Source of the DNA: Euprymna scolopes
Taxonomy: Eukaryota > Mollusca > Cephalopoda > Sepiida > Sepiolidae
Reading direction: 5' to 3'
Assembly (NCBI GenBank): GCA_024364805.1
Contig: CM044495.1
Location: 81,647,151 to 81,667,323 of the forward strand
DNA: 20,173 nt
The stretch's first letter is position 1; the number at the start of each line of letters is the position of its first letter. Positions 1 to 9,633 of the stretch are shown here, one piece after another. Below the pieces are notes generated by a model. The model ran no database searches, had not been told where the DNA came from, and saw only the letters and a list, made by a program, of their open reading frames with translations. The position numbers and the translations under genes are program-made.

Positions 1-1139
1 GAAAGTTTCGCAAAATAGAGAATTCGGATTGGGATGAAAATAAAAATGTTGCTATTCAAGAAAAATGGTGTTCTCTTGTGATGAATGTAGTTTATACGCA
101 AAAATGCTATCTGCATTTGAAGGCCAGATGTATGTCTCCTTCATAGCACATTATAAAGTGCAGTTCTCCAGTATTTATCAGTATTTATCAGTATTACGTG
201 CATGCTAAGCGTTCCCGTTCTGATGATGATAGAAGCACTGGAGCAAATTTTAAGAAATATTGTTGACTAAAAACTATTTAACACTCTTTAAATAATTTCA
301 ATAATTATAAGATGCTGAATAAACATGCTGTAGTAATTAAATATAATTTGTCAAAATACTTTTTAGAACATAATAAAAACGTAAGTGAAAGGTGAAATAA
401 AACAATTCAAAAGAATAGTTGTTACGTATATCAAGTTGTATACTAAACCTTAACGAATATTAGTATAAAAAAATCAAAAAATATAATGTGGAAACAATTA
501 ACTCATTGCAAAGTTTTATATTGCTTTAAAGAACTTTGCTCATTGGGCAAAAGTTAAAAATAATGTCATTCATCGAAATGAAACATTTTTAATCCAAAAG
601 CTTAGTTATAGCATCTCTATTTTAATTTAATTTTTCTATGAAAAAATGTGTTTTACTTTTTTGAATTATTTGGATGCGTTGTCTTTACAATGCCCCTTTT
701 TTAATCGTTATGCTATTATGAAATTTAATAAGTTTAATATACCGATTTCCTAATATGCCAGTATGTTGTAATCACATATTCTAAACATGTGCAGGGATAT
801 ATTTAGTACTTAATAAAAGAGTAACAAATGATTAAAAGGCGGAATAGGTGGATTGAACGTTACGGAGCTTCTCAAACTTTGCATATTTTTTAACTTTTTA
901 TTGTATCTTACCACTTAATGTTTGATATTCATGTTTGAACAGATGCAATACAACATCCAACATATTTTAATCAATTTTCTTTTTTTATAATTAAGAAACT
1001 CGTTTTTGAAGAATAAAAACATAAAGCTTTTTTTTCATGTATAAATATATGAATTCGGAAAATCTGTAATTTCACACATCACACACATAAATAAGAACTG
1101 CTTTTCGCTTAGACTTAACGTCATCTGCAAGATAAACAA
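1..1139. other. AT-rich stretch, nothing recognised
   Basis: No open frame, RNA gene or terminal repeat stands out on either strand. A short direct repeat of the unit AGTATTTATC occurs near 170-195. The sequence is rich in A and T runs, typical of decayed intergenic or intronic DNA. Confidence 0.6.
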
Positions 1140-2180
1140 ACAAGCTTTCGCCATTAAACAAAACCTCAGTTACATCCTTGATAAAATTTTTGTACGCCAA
1201 TCACAATTTCGCTGAGCCGATCTTGAAATAAAACCTTCAACACCGCTTATACCCAGCTCAGCTTTTTTATTAATCCAACAAAGACACATATCATGTACAA
1301 ACAAATCCTGGGGACAGGGCCGATGCTACACTTATTTTCTCTTACCATTGACGACAAACCCTTGGAGAATATAACAACTTCTCATATCTGAGAAGCCACT
1401 TGTCATCCAACACTGACATCCAGGACAATACTGCCTTAAATGCGTTCGAACCCGTGTGTTTCTAGATACGGCCAAACACGAAAATGGCTCAATACAAAGA
1501 TATCGTTCTTCCGACGCTTCTCTATACCTCAGACCTGGACAATGTATCATTGATGCCTCGTGTGCTGTTTGTGAGCATTCTGAACATACCATGAGAAGAC
1601 TATCTCCCCAATCCCAGTGTCGTCCAAGAGGCCAAGAAACGATTGTATCGAAGCCATCATCTTAGGAATCAGCTGAGAGGGTCGGGCCACGTTGTCAGGA
1701 TGACGGATTCCCGGTTGCCGAAACAACTCTTCTATGAGCAGCTAAAAGAATGAAATCGCATTCGAGAAGGCCGGAATAAACGATAAAAGGATCTTTTGAA
1801 AGCTAGCCCGAAGAAGTGTCGCATCAACACATACGCATGAGAGATCCAGGCCAAGGACAGGCAATATGGAGGTAAGCAATCGCTAAAGGCACAGACACCT
1901 TTGAGGTCAACTGACGTGCGGACATCATGGAAAAGATAAAGAAAAGAAGGAGAAAGAAAAACGCTCGAAAACAAACCCTCATAATGGAAATGGAATTACT
2001 TTTCTGCATTGTGAAAGGTAGTTCAAGGCCAAAGTAGGCCTTGTCGGGCACTTCGGCACCTCCGCACACACTAAAACCCAGAACACGACTACCATCTTCA
2101 CTGCTGAGGGGTAGCCAAAAAGTAGATTTTTGCTTTAATCATCGACCATATCATTTGTCGAACGCAAGTTGAAAAACTAA
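1140..2180 (+). mobile_element. LINE (non-LTR retrotransposon) 3' half, degenerate
   Basis: This is the end of a LINE reverse-transcriptase ORF, readable only by moving between frames. About 1141-1206 gives a stretch ending KFLYANHNF, where the RT active-site motif (F/Y-A-D-D) has decayed. Around 1350-1400 comes DDKPLENITTFSYL, and near 1505-1530 IVLPTLLYTSDLD. 1650-1755 gives RNQL..SGHVVRM followed by DSRLPKQLFYEQLKE, a signature common to the C-terminus of many invertebrate LINE polymerases. About 2005-2070 gives HCER...FKAKVGLVGHFGT, the remnant of a C-terminal zinc finger known in this type. The endonuclease and most of the RT domain are missing, so the copy is 5'-truncated. Several frameshifts and in-frame stops show it is old and dead. 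It is probably in or near the RTE group, but the clade is not certain. The short ORFs overlapping it on both strands are chance frames. Confidence 0.8.
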
Positions 2181-2580
2181 AGACGGATATCCGAAAATAC
2201 ATAGATTCGCATACCGTTGCTAAACGAAAATGAAATGAAAAGAAACACTCATATTCGGACACTGGATTATTAAACTAAACCATGAAAACCTTTAAACTAG
2301 TAACTCAGAACAACAGAAAATTCTAAGTAAAACTCTCCACTTTGTTGCTATAATAAAAGCATTTACTCAATTATAACATTTTTTTTTTTTGCTATGGGAA
2401 AAATATCTTATAGATAAGTATTTTTCATTCACTTACCTTATTTCTGAATGAAAACTGTTTTAAGACGTGCGGAAGCCAGTTTAAATATACTTTATACCGA
2501 TAACTCAGAATTTTAAAAGACTTTGATTATCAGTACGTTCTGTAAAATAAGATTTTATAGATTCCCTTCCGTCTCTAATT
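2181..2580. other. AT-rich stretch, nothing recognised
   Basis: It contains a T run near 2380-2391 and no supported gene. The 3' end of the LINE may extend somewhat into this stretch. Confidence 0.5.
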
Positions 2581-2587
2581 TGCCGAT

Positions 2588-2593
2588 TTTATT
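2588..2593 (-). promoter_or_regulatory. Possible poly(A) signal AATAAA
   Basis: A perfect AATAAA hexamer on the minus strand lies about 107 bases downstream of the stop of the candidate terminal exon at 2700-2786. In AT-rich DNA such hexamers are common by chance, so its value depends on the exon being real. Confidence 0.25.
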
Positions 2594-2699
2594 AGTTGCT
2601 CGAGTGCTCCGGAAGCTATTTTGACATTGCAATTAGTTGTGATATTAGGTCATACTAAATCTTTAATACTTCTTTGTATCGCACAAGTGCATATGTTTA

Positions 2700-2786
2700 C
2701 TAGTGCCGGTTATGGAGGGCTCGTAGGCAGTTCACGCCCAATAATGAAAGCGCAGCTTCATCGCCAACAATGTTTTCGACCGAATC
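2700..2786 (-). CDS. Candidate terminal coding exon of an unidentified gene
   Basis: On the minus strand a pyrimidine-rich tract ending in CTGTAG (2787-2812) is followed directly by 28 open codons and a TAG stop. The peptide begins DSVENIVGDEAALSLLGV and ends NCLRALHNRH. Its alternating acidic and hydrophobic make-up looks more protein-like than the surrounding AT-rich frames. A poly(A) hexamer follows at 2593-2588, giving a plausible short 3' UTR. I do not recognise the family. The ending faintly resembles the last helix of metal-dependent amidohydrolases, but this is too weak to name a product. No upstream exon was found in the window, and an 87-base open stretch can arise by chance. The Gypsy-type fossil at 2995 upward would lie in the preceding intron. 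Confidence 0.22.
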   Translation of the reverse strand, partial: DSVENIVGDEAALSLLGVNCLRALHNRH

Positions 2787-2994
2787 CTACAGAGGAAAAC
2801 AAGCGAATTACAATTCTTTGGAGCAATTAAACATTTTCCCATGTTATTTACCTGAAAACTGCCGTGTCCTTCTGCTTTACATCCCTGAACTCTCTTGTGA
2901 AAGGAACCTTTCTCTTTTATCACCGGTTTTCTGTCTTGAGCAAGGCATAACCGCCTATCCCTTTAAGTTTAGGCTTCTATCCCTCTGAAGTCAC

Positions 2995-4290
2995 CAGAAT
3001 TCTCGCGGTTAGTCTCGCCATTTCTCAATAAAACCAATCACGCCTACCGCTTCTTTTTTTTCTTCTTCTTCTTCTTCTTTTTCTTGCGTGCCATTTAATC
3101 AACTGATATATTCTCAGTCACACATCCCACTTCATACCTTGTGATACATCTTCCATATGGACCCTTTGCTCACACCCAGTCACCCGTTTTGTAGACAGTT
3201 TATTGTTGATTGTCTACGGGTCCCGCTGTTTCATAAATTCCTTTAAGCCCTATGCGGTGCCGATAGGCGATATTGGTAAGTGCTGTAGCAGAGAACAAGT
3301 TATCCTTCGCTGTAATGAAATATCAATATACCACCTCCTATATAGTACACTGTTTTTGGCTGCGATCCCTGTCATACTTTAGTAATATTGCTCGATGATG
3401 CTGTTAGCGGAGGGAACATATGTACAACGAAATCGAAGACTGATTCATCATTCATCACTGAAGGTGTTAAACAAGCTGCTCCGAAAGGAAGTGTTATTAT
3501 CCGTTAGAATTTCTGATTGTGGACCACCTCCATAGAAAAGAGTCTTTAGCTGGTTAATTGTACTTTCCGCATCTACCAAAGCAAGGCATCGCTAGGTGGT
3601 AAGCCGTGCGGGGCCGCAACCAATCAATGTAAACAAAAATGAGCCCCCTCATAATGAGCGATATCCATCGTTATTTTATACCATGTTTGTTTAACAGTTA
3701 AGGTCCCCTTGGACCAGTGTATTGCTGACGGATCGATCGACTGACACTCTTCGCATTCTGAGACGACGGTTCTCACAGCTGCTTTGGAAATTCCAGGGTA
3801 AGTTCGTTACGCAAAGTAGAGTGTCCGTTTTACACCAGGATAATCTTGTGTGCTTTTTTTGGTGAACAGTTTTGATCTGGTCCATTTCGACCGAGTTCAT
3901 GAATGCAGTGTAGGCAGGTTGCACAGGCTCAGCGTTTCTCAAAATTGCACCAAACCATTGCTGAGGTACTCTCGTAAATTCATTCGCCTCGTTTTGGCTA
4001 GATTTGACCAAGAATACATCCATCGACGGAGCATATTCCTTCACCAATTTCATTATTGTGTTAAGACGCCGTCGGTTGAGCATTTCGCTTGTAGCCTTAG
4101 CCTGTACACAGTGGCTCTGCTGGTAAGAGTATTTAGGACCTATTCATGAACACATGTGGAATTGGGTATTAAGTGCAAGGCGGTTATCTTCCAGAGGAGT
4201 TTCAAGTTCATTCCTTTAATGATGGCATCAAATTCTGCTAGGTTAATATGTTGGGAGTCCTTTTCTGTGTTAGATAAAAGGGGTGTCCCC
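2995..4290 (-). mobile_element. Ty3/Gypsy-type LTR retroelement fossil: RNase H and integrase part of pol
   Basis: Read on the minus strand, the order of parts matches pol of Gypsy-type elements found in invertebrates. An RNase H end lies at about 4250-4100 (SQHINLAEFDAIIKG is visible). The RNase H to integrase link follows (VKSSQNEANEFTRVPQQWF, about 4010-3955), then the integrase zinc-binding region near 3870-3790. The integrase core is at about 3540-3440, with ILTDNNTSFRS, and the C-terminal segment at about 3200-3110 (GPYGRCITRYEVG). The end of pol is glutamate-rich and encoded by a GAA/TTC repeat. Gag, protease and most of the reverse transcriptase are absent here. The copy is broken by many changes, of the order of ten, and looks old. 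Confidence 0.8.
3051..3085. repeat. TTC/GAA microsatellite inside the fossil pol gene
   Basis: This is an imperfect run of TTC and T. On the minus strand it corresponds to the acidic tail of the fossil pol gene. A related shorter stretch occurs in the second copy near 5531-5560. Confidence 0.8.
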
Positions 4291-4292
4291 TT

Positions 4293-4362
4293 CTTATGTA
4301 AGTAAGAAAGCATACTTGATAAGTGAAAATGATATTAGGAAAAGGCTAGAATCGAACCCTGT
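4293..4362 (-). repeat. Degenerate tRNA-like repeat fragment, copy 1
   Basis: On the minus strand CAGGGTTCGATTCTAGCC (4361-4344) resembles a Pol III B box and T arm. It is followed by sequence that also occurs at 12880-12964: TTACTTACAT/A, a TCATTTTC block and a CCTAAT block. This suggests two old copies of one SINE-like repeat. Ends and family are not defined. Confidence 0.4.
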
Positions 4363-4467
4363 AGGAAGGTATTAAAGATAATGGATAATTGGAATCTTAG
4401 GAATTCAGTCAATTGTTTATTCCTCAGAAATAGCTAAATATTGTTTCTGTCGGAAAAAAGCGAGTGT

Positions 4468-4516
4468 CCATTCTTTTAGAATAACTGGATATTAAATATG
4501 TCAGTTAAAAGAATGG
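4468..4516. repeat. Imperfect hairpin, about 49 bp
   Basis: The ends CCATTCTTTTA and TAAAAGAATGG are perfect reverse complements (11 bp). Inner AACTG and CAGTT also pair, with AT-rich sequence in the loop. It may be a small foldback element or chance, and no clear target duplication was seen. Confidence 0.45.
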
Positions 4517-4590
4517 GCAATGCGAATTTATAAATTAAAAATAGGGTAGATATTGAACAATTGAAATTGAAAATTCTTTGTTATCAAAAG

Positions 4591-4962
4591 TGTGTTCGGA
4601 CGGACGTGTTTAGAAATATAGTCACGTTGGTCGACAGTAGACTTCTGATTTCATAAATAAAGTATTTTCTAAATATATTTAATCTAAGAGTGCGAACTCA
4701 GGAAGTTGATTAGAGAGAGAATCAGAGGGAAGATCACACAGTGATGGAGTCAGTTGGAGACTGGGGACCCCTTAGATGCGAGGAGGGAAGAGAGATCATG
4801 GAGTTGTACAGGTTTGAATTCCTGACATTATCAATCGGCCGGTTGAAGAATAAAGAAATCATTTATGTTGTAAGTCCTGTCTTCATGTCGTCTTTACAAC
4901 CGAAAAGTAATTGTGTGTTGTATATTCATCTATAAACAAACTCTTGTGTAACCCCCTTACAA
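4591..4962 (-). mobile_element. Probable LTR of a Gypsy-type fossil
   Basis: On the minus strand the stretch starts TGTAAGGGGGTTACACA and ends CGAACACA, the TG...CA ends expected of an LTR, over about 370 bp. A purine-rich AGAGGAGGAA tract lies just upstream on the same strand, as expected of a polypurine tract before a 3' LTR. It follows a pol-end remnant (5610-4963), which fits a 3' LTR. No second copy of this LTR was found in the window, so the call rests on ends and position. Confidence 0.5.
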
Positions 4963-5610
4963 GTAATGTTCCTCCTCTATCATAAGTGAAGTATCTCCTC
5001 CCCTCTCTATGTGTTAAGAACTGTTGCATCATATCTCGCAGTTCGGATTAATATCAAGTCCCCAAGAATCATCCCAGTCTCATAAAAATGTCTCCCTCAT
5101 TATCGTCATCATCTGTTCTGAGTCCCCGTTATACATGTCCAGTTAATGAGTCTCTTAATATGAATCCCCAATATATTCCCCTGCTATACAACATCTGGAA
5201 GTAACCAGCATGCATCCTCCATCACAACCCCATTATATATCAATGGCACACAAGTAGCGAGAGAGCTTGCGTCAACACGGACGTTTAGATGTTTGCCTTT
5301 GATCCACCAGTGGCTTTGGCAAGATATTCTTTGCCTATTTTGGTGAAGACCTCCTCGATCATGGTGTTAGTCGTTTAATCCTGTAGTGACGTCAAATGTT
5401 CTCCTCTTGATAAATGCCACGGCAATACGAAACCAACCACTTACGGGGAGGTGTCCAACAAACTTGCCTCATAGTGGCAAGCCGCGGTTAGTCTCGCCTT
5501 TTTCCACAGTAAAAGCAACAGCGCCTACTGCTTCTTCTTCTCCGTATTCTTCTTTTTCCCCTCTCACAGCTCCTGTTCATCGACTGCAATGCAAACTTTC
5601 TGTCTTTTAG
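4963..5610 (-). mobile_element. Gypsy-type fossil: pol 3' end and following region of a second copy
   Basis: The minus strand at about 5560-5475 repeats the acidic tail of pol seen at 3085-2998. The shared core is GCGAGACTAACCGCG, preceded in both copies by a GAA-rich run and a GTAGGCG block. The stretch from there to the probable LTR is several hundred bases long. It includes a short protein-like piece, IEEVFTKIGKEYLAKATGG (about 5365-5300), and purine-rich tracts. The copy is broken and old. It lies upstream, on the same strand, of the RNase H-integrase piece at 2995-4290, so the two are probably separate insertions or a rearranged tandem pair. Confidence 0.6.
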
Positions 5611-5799
5611 AGGTGAGTGCGTGACAATATTATTCCACAAGAAATGAAACTGTTTCAACTTGTTAAAACGAAATGATAGTGACTATCGTGCCGATTCTAA
5701 AAAAGTATTTATATGATTGTTAATCGTCATAATTGTTAGCTTACGACTGCAAATACTTAAAATAAGCCCAATGACTTCTCCACAAAAACTTGATGATAC

Positions 5800-6290
5800 G
5801 ACGGAGTGTCCTAGCGAGACTTTAAAGTGAACCAAGTATTACGTTGCAAACACTAGCTGAATAATTCCAGCGGGTTATCTGAATTAAAAGCCATTCCAAA
5901 GTTATTGAGGAACCTGTTGTGTCATATGTAAGAAGAATTCCCTTGGAAAGATAGAGAACGCAAAGCGTATGCTTATTCACAAACAAAAAAATAGTCGGCA
6001 ATTTTCAAAAACAAGAACTATCCCAAGCCTATGCTGGCGTAGCTTAGGAAAACATGGGGCAGCAGACTGTTTCTACCGAAACAGGACATGTAAGATGTGT
6101 GGCCGAATTGGCCACAAATCGGCGTGCTGTAGAAACAATAAAAAACAAAACAATAGAAACAGAGTAAAGCCAGCCAGTCAAATAAAAAACCAGACAAGCA
6201 AGAACTTAGGAAATAGTCGTAGTAAAATATTCTACTTAAAACAGTTATACTGCAACTATATGCTCGTCCGCACCTGCTAATTATTAATCA
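5800..6290 (+). mobile_element. Gag-like fossil of an LTR retroelement (zinc-knuckle part)
   Basis: An open stretch at 5969-6280 contains a paired zinc-knuckle signature. The second knuckle reads CKMCGRIGHKSACC (C-x2-C-x4-H-x4-C) and is followed by a basic, asparagine- and lysine-rich tail. This arrangement is typical of the nucleocapsid end of Gypsy-type gag. Weak protein-like sequence extends upstream to about 5800. It is on the opposite strand from the nearby pol fossils, so it is a different insertion. No LTR, protease or RT was found with it. It is broken and partial. Confidence 0.6.
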
Positions 6291-6880
6291 TCCCCTACGG
6301 TAAAAATTAAAAAGAAACAATGAAGTAAAAGACAACAATACAGTTCCTGCCCTGTTGGTATAGGGAAAATTAAATTTGAACGTAAATTAACGCTACCCAT
6401 AACACTAAATAAGAAAAAAGCAATGCTAATGCATTCCCGTGCATTAGCATTGCTCCGGCTCAGCTTACTTCAGATAATTTTTCTATATTCCACTCTTTGC
6501 ATTAGCGGTTTATTTTTCCTTTTATTTTCTTACTCTTTTTCTTATTTGTACTCTATTTCGATTTTATCTTCGTTGCTTTCGGATGTGTATGTTTGGGTTT
6601 AATTTACACTCGTAGCCAAATAACTATTACTAATTGGTCTATAAAATTATCATATATTTAATTTCATTTATATGTTAATCTTAGATGGGAACCTAGGGAT
6701 TTTTTTCCTTTCGTAGTGTATCAATATTTTGTTATAATCTTTTAATAATTTTTTTTTTAGATATTTTTGATATATTAATTTAAATTATATTGATTGCATA
6801 AGACATATTCTAATATTGGCTTTTTTAAAAAAAATTTCATGCAAATATTTTTTTTTCAATCTATATGCTAAATAGAATAA
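6291..6880. other. AT-rich stretch with one hairpin
   Basis: Apart from the hairpin at 6419-6454, nothing was recognised. T-rich runs are frequent at 6700-6860. Confidence 0.5.
6419..6454. repeat. Perfect 15-bp stem hairpin
   Basis: GCAATGCTAATGCA and TGCATTAGCATTGC pair perfectly around a 6-base loop (TTCCCG), with one further A-T pair outside. The purpose is unknown. It is not followed by a T run on the plus strand. Confidence 0.8.
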
Positions 6881-6881
6881 T

Positions 6882-6894
6882 TCATATGTGTCTA
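6882..6894. repeat. Target-site duplication, left of SINE copy 1
   Basis: TCATATGTGTCTA matches TCATATGTGCCTA at 7242-7254 with one difference. The two lie exactly at the ends of the SINE. Confidence 0.8.
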
Positions 6895-7241
6895 GGCCCT
6901 GTCGGTGGGGCATTAAAATACGCCGACTTCTCCCCTGCAGAGGGTAAAAGTCCCTCAATGGGTGTCCTGGATATGACCTTAAACTATATCCAGTGGTGAG
7001 GCCCCAGCTTGTGGGCTTTGAGGAGTGTGGAGCCACCTTTTAATTACCACTGCTCCCAGGTCCACTCTCACCCGCAGTGGTTGTACCTGTTAGAGTCCCA
7101 ACTATGGGTTAAATAGAAACTGACGTGAAAACAACAAATATATTCTATTAAAAATAAATGTCTTCAAAATCACCGGAATCGGCATTAAATAACCCGAAAA
7201 GGGTTGATATGCCGTAAAACAAAAACAACCAACCAACCAAA
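6895..7241 (+). mobile_element. tRNA-derived SINE, copy 1
   Basis: This element of about 347 bp is present again in inverted orientation at 9634-9974. It begins GGCCCTGTCGGTGGGGC. A tRNA T-arm-like stem, GAGGG...CCCTC with a 7-base loop, sits about 50 bases in (near 6937-6955), and the loop fits a weak Pol III B box. Near the 3' end is a hairpin (CGGCAT...AACCC-GAAAA-GGGTT...ATGCCG), followed by A-rich sequence and a CCAA-type tail. A 13-bp target duplication flanks it. The short length, tRNA-like head, tail repeat and duplication together support a SINE mobilised by a LINE. The overlapping minus-strand ORF is a chance frame. Confidence 0.8.
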
Positions 7242-7254
7242 TCATATGTGCCTA
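7242..7254. repeat. Target-site duplication, right of SINE copy 1
   Basis: TCATATGTGCCTA is the partner of 6882-6894. Confidence 0.8.
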
Positions 7255-7403
7255 TCTATATAGTAATACGCTAATTCGCTTCGATCGTTATTATCGTTAA
7301 CATCCCTTAAGTTAAAAATGGAATATTCCAAATATTATACATAAATCCTTTACTATGAAAATAGAATATTCTAAAATGCCCAATAAACAATTATTTCAAA
7401 TTG

Positions 7404-9603
7404 ATAAGTTACCTCCAGCTAGTGTATTGTTGGTGCAGAACACAATATTAATAAGTGACAATCCCAATACAAATCACAATCACAATACAATACATCACCA
7501 CCATTCAGAATATGGTGAGTAGATCAACATACTAATAAGTTATTTATCGCCAGCCTGTGTCTCCTGGGTGTAGGTCATATTACTAATAAGTAAGTTATCC
7601 CAAGCCAGTGTATTGTGAGTGCAGATCATTATACTAATAAGTTAGTTATCCTCCGCCAGTAAACAATGGGGGCAGATCACAATCCTAATAAATTAGTTAA
7701 CGTTAGTTAATGTCTGGGGGGTACAGATGGAAATTCTAAGTTATTTATCGTCAGTCAGTATATTGCAGGTAAAGATCACAATACGAATAAATAATTCATC
7801 ACAAACCTGTGTCTGGTTGGTTCAGGTCAAAATACAAATAAGTTATTAATCGCCAGCCAGTATATTGTGGGTGCATCTCACAATACTAATAAATAATTTA
7901 TCGTATGCCAGTGGCTGGTGGGTGCAGATCACAATCCTAATAAGTATATAGAGCCAACCAGTGTATGGTAGTCTGAAATCAAATTGCCATTAGGATATTA
8001 ATCGCCAGCGAGTCTCTGGTAGATGCAGATCATAGAACTAATAAGGTATTTATCGCCAGCCAGTGTCTGGTGGGTGTAGGTCAAAATACTAATAATTATT
8101 TATCACCAGTCAGTGTATGGTAGGTGCAGATCACAATCAGTATAAGTTATTTATTGCGAGTCAGTATATAAAGAGTGCAGGTCACAATCCTAATATATTA
8201 CTTATCGCCAGCCAATGTATGGTGAGTGCGTGTCACAGTACTAATTAGTTATCTATCCTAAATCAGTATATGGTGTGTATAGATAACAAGCCTTATAAGT
8301 CATTTTTCGCCAGCGAGTGTATAGTGGGTGCAGGTCAAAATACTTATAAGTTAGCTATTTTCAGCCAGTGCATGGTGGGTTCAAATGACTATATTAATGC
8401 GTTATTTTTCGCTAGACAGTGTCTGGTGGGATTAGATCACAATACCAATAAGTTAGTTTTTGCAGCCAAGGTTTGGAGAGTGCAGATCACAATTCTAGTG
8501 AGTTATTGTTCGCCAGCCAATGTCTGGTTGGTACTGATCACAATACTACAATTTTTTTATCGCCAGTCAGTGTATGGTGAGTCACAGTCACAATACTAAT
8601 AAGGTAGTTATCGCTAGTAAGTGTATGATGGGCGCAGATCACTTTATTAATAAATTATTTATCGCCCGCCAGTGTCTTTTGCGTACATATAATAATACTT
8701 ATACTTATTATTTATCGCCAGCCAGTGTATGTTTGATGTAGGTGAAAACACTAATAAGTAATTTATTAACAGCCAGTGTATAGTGGGTGCCGATTACAAT
8801 TCGAGTAACTTATTCATCGCCAGCCAATGCATGGTGGGTGCGAATCAGAATACTAATCAGTTAATTACCCTTAACTAGTTTCTGGTCGATACAGATCATA
8901 ATACTAACCAGTTATTTTTCGCCGGTCAGTGCATGGTAGTTGCAGATCACAATACTAATCAGTTATTTATCACCACCAGTGTATGATGGGTACAGGTCAA
9001 AATACTAATAACTTATTTCTTACAAGCCAGTGCCTGGTAGGGCCAGATCACAATACTAAACAGTTATTAATCGCCAGTCAGTATATTGTGAGTGCAGATC
9101 ATATTATTAATAATTTAATAATTGCCAGTCAGCTTTTGGTGGGTACGTATCACAATACAAATAAGTTAGTTTTCGCCAGCCAGTTTCTGGTTAGTGCAGG
9201 TCACAATACTACTAAGGTAATTATCGCCAGGCAGGTGCAGATCAAAATACTAAGTTAGTTATTTTAAGCCAGTGTTTTGTTGGTGCAGACTACAATGCAA
9301 AGTTACTTATTACAAGCCAGTGTATAGTGAGTAAAGATTACAATACTAATACGCTAGTTATCGCCAGCCAGTGTATTGTAGGTGTAGATCACAATAGTAA
9401 TAAGTTATTATTCGGCAGCTAGTGTCTGGTGATCCAGATCACCATATTAATAAGTAATTTATCGCCTGCCAGTAGATAGTGGGGGCTGGTCACAATCTTA
9501 ATAAATTAGTTAGCGCCAGCGAGTGTCTGGTAGGTATAAATCTTAGTACTAATAAGGTATTTCATCACCCAGTGCCTGGTGGGTGCAGGTCACAATACTA
9601 ACG
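7404..9603 (+). repeat. Minisatellite array, 51-bp period, about 40 units
   Basis: The unit resembles GCCAGCCAGTGTATGGTGGG plus TGCAGATCACAATACTAATA plus AGTTATTTATC. Anchors at 8111, 8162, 8213, 8264, 8315, 8366 and 8417 are spaced exactly 51 bases. Elsewhere the spacing shifts by one or more bases, and units vary by point changes and small indels. The first unit(s) near 7404-7530 are the most degenerate. Since 51 is 17 codons, one plus-strand frame encodes a repeated peptide with consensus NTNKLFIASQCMVGADH. It stays open at 8270-8599 and 8983-9258 and is broken between. I see no splice or start context showing expression, so I call it non-coding satellite DNA by default. Confidence 0.9.
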
Positions 9604-9621
9604 TATTTTGCTCAGAAACCT

Positions 9622-9633
9622 TAATTTACTAGG
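9622..9633. repeat. Target-site duplication, left of SINE copy 2
   Basis: TAATTTACTAGG is identical to 9976-9987. Confidence 0.85.

Noticed and set aside
6785-7036. Minus-strand 83-residue ORF
   Set aside because: Most of it is the reverse strand of the SINE. There is no known product.
8270-8599. A genuine 109-residue protein gene
   Set aside because: It is one open run within the tandem array, ends by drifting out of frame, and has no start or splice context.
7404-9603. CRISPR array
   Set aside because: The whole 51-bp unit repeats with gradual divergence, with no constant repeat alternating with unique spacers, and the context is an animal genome.
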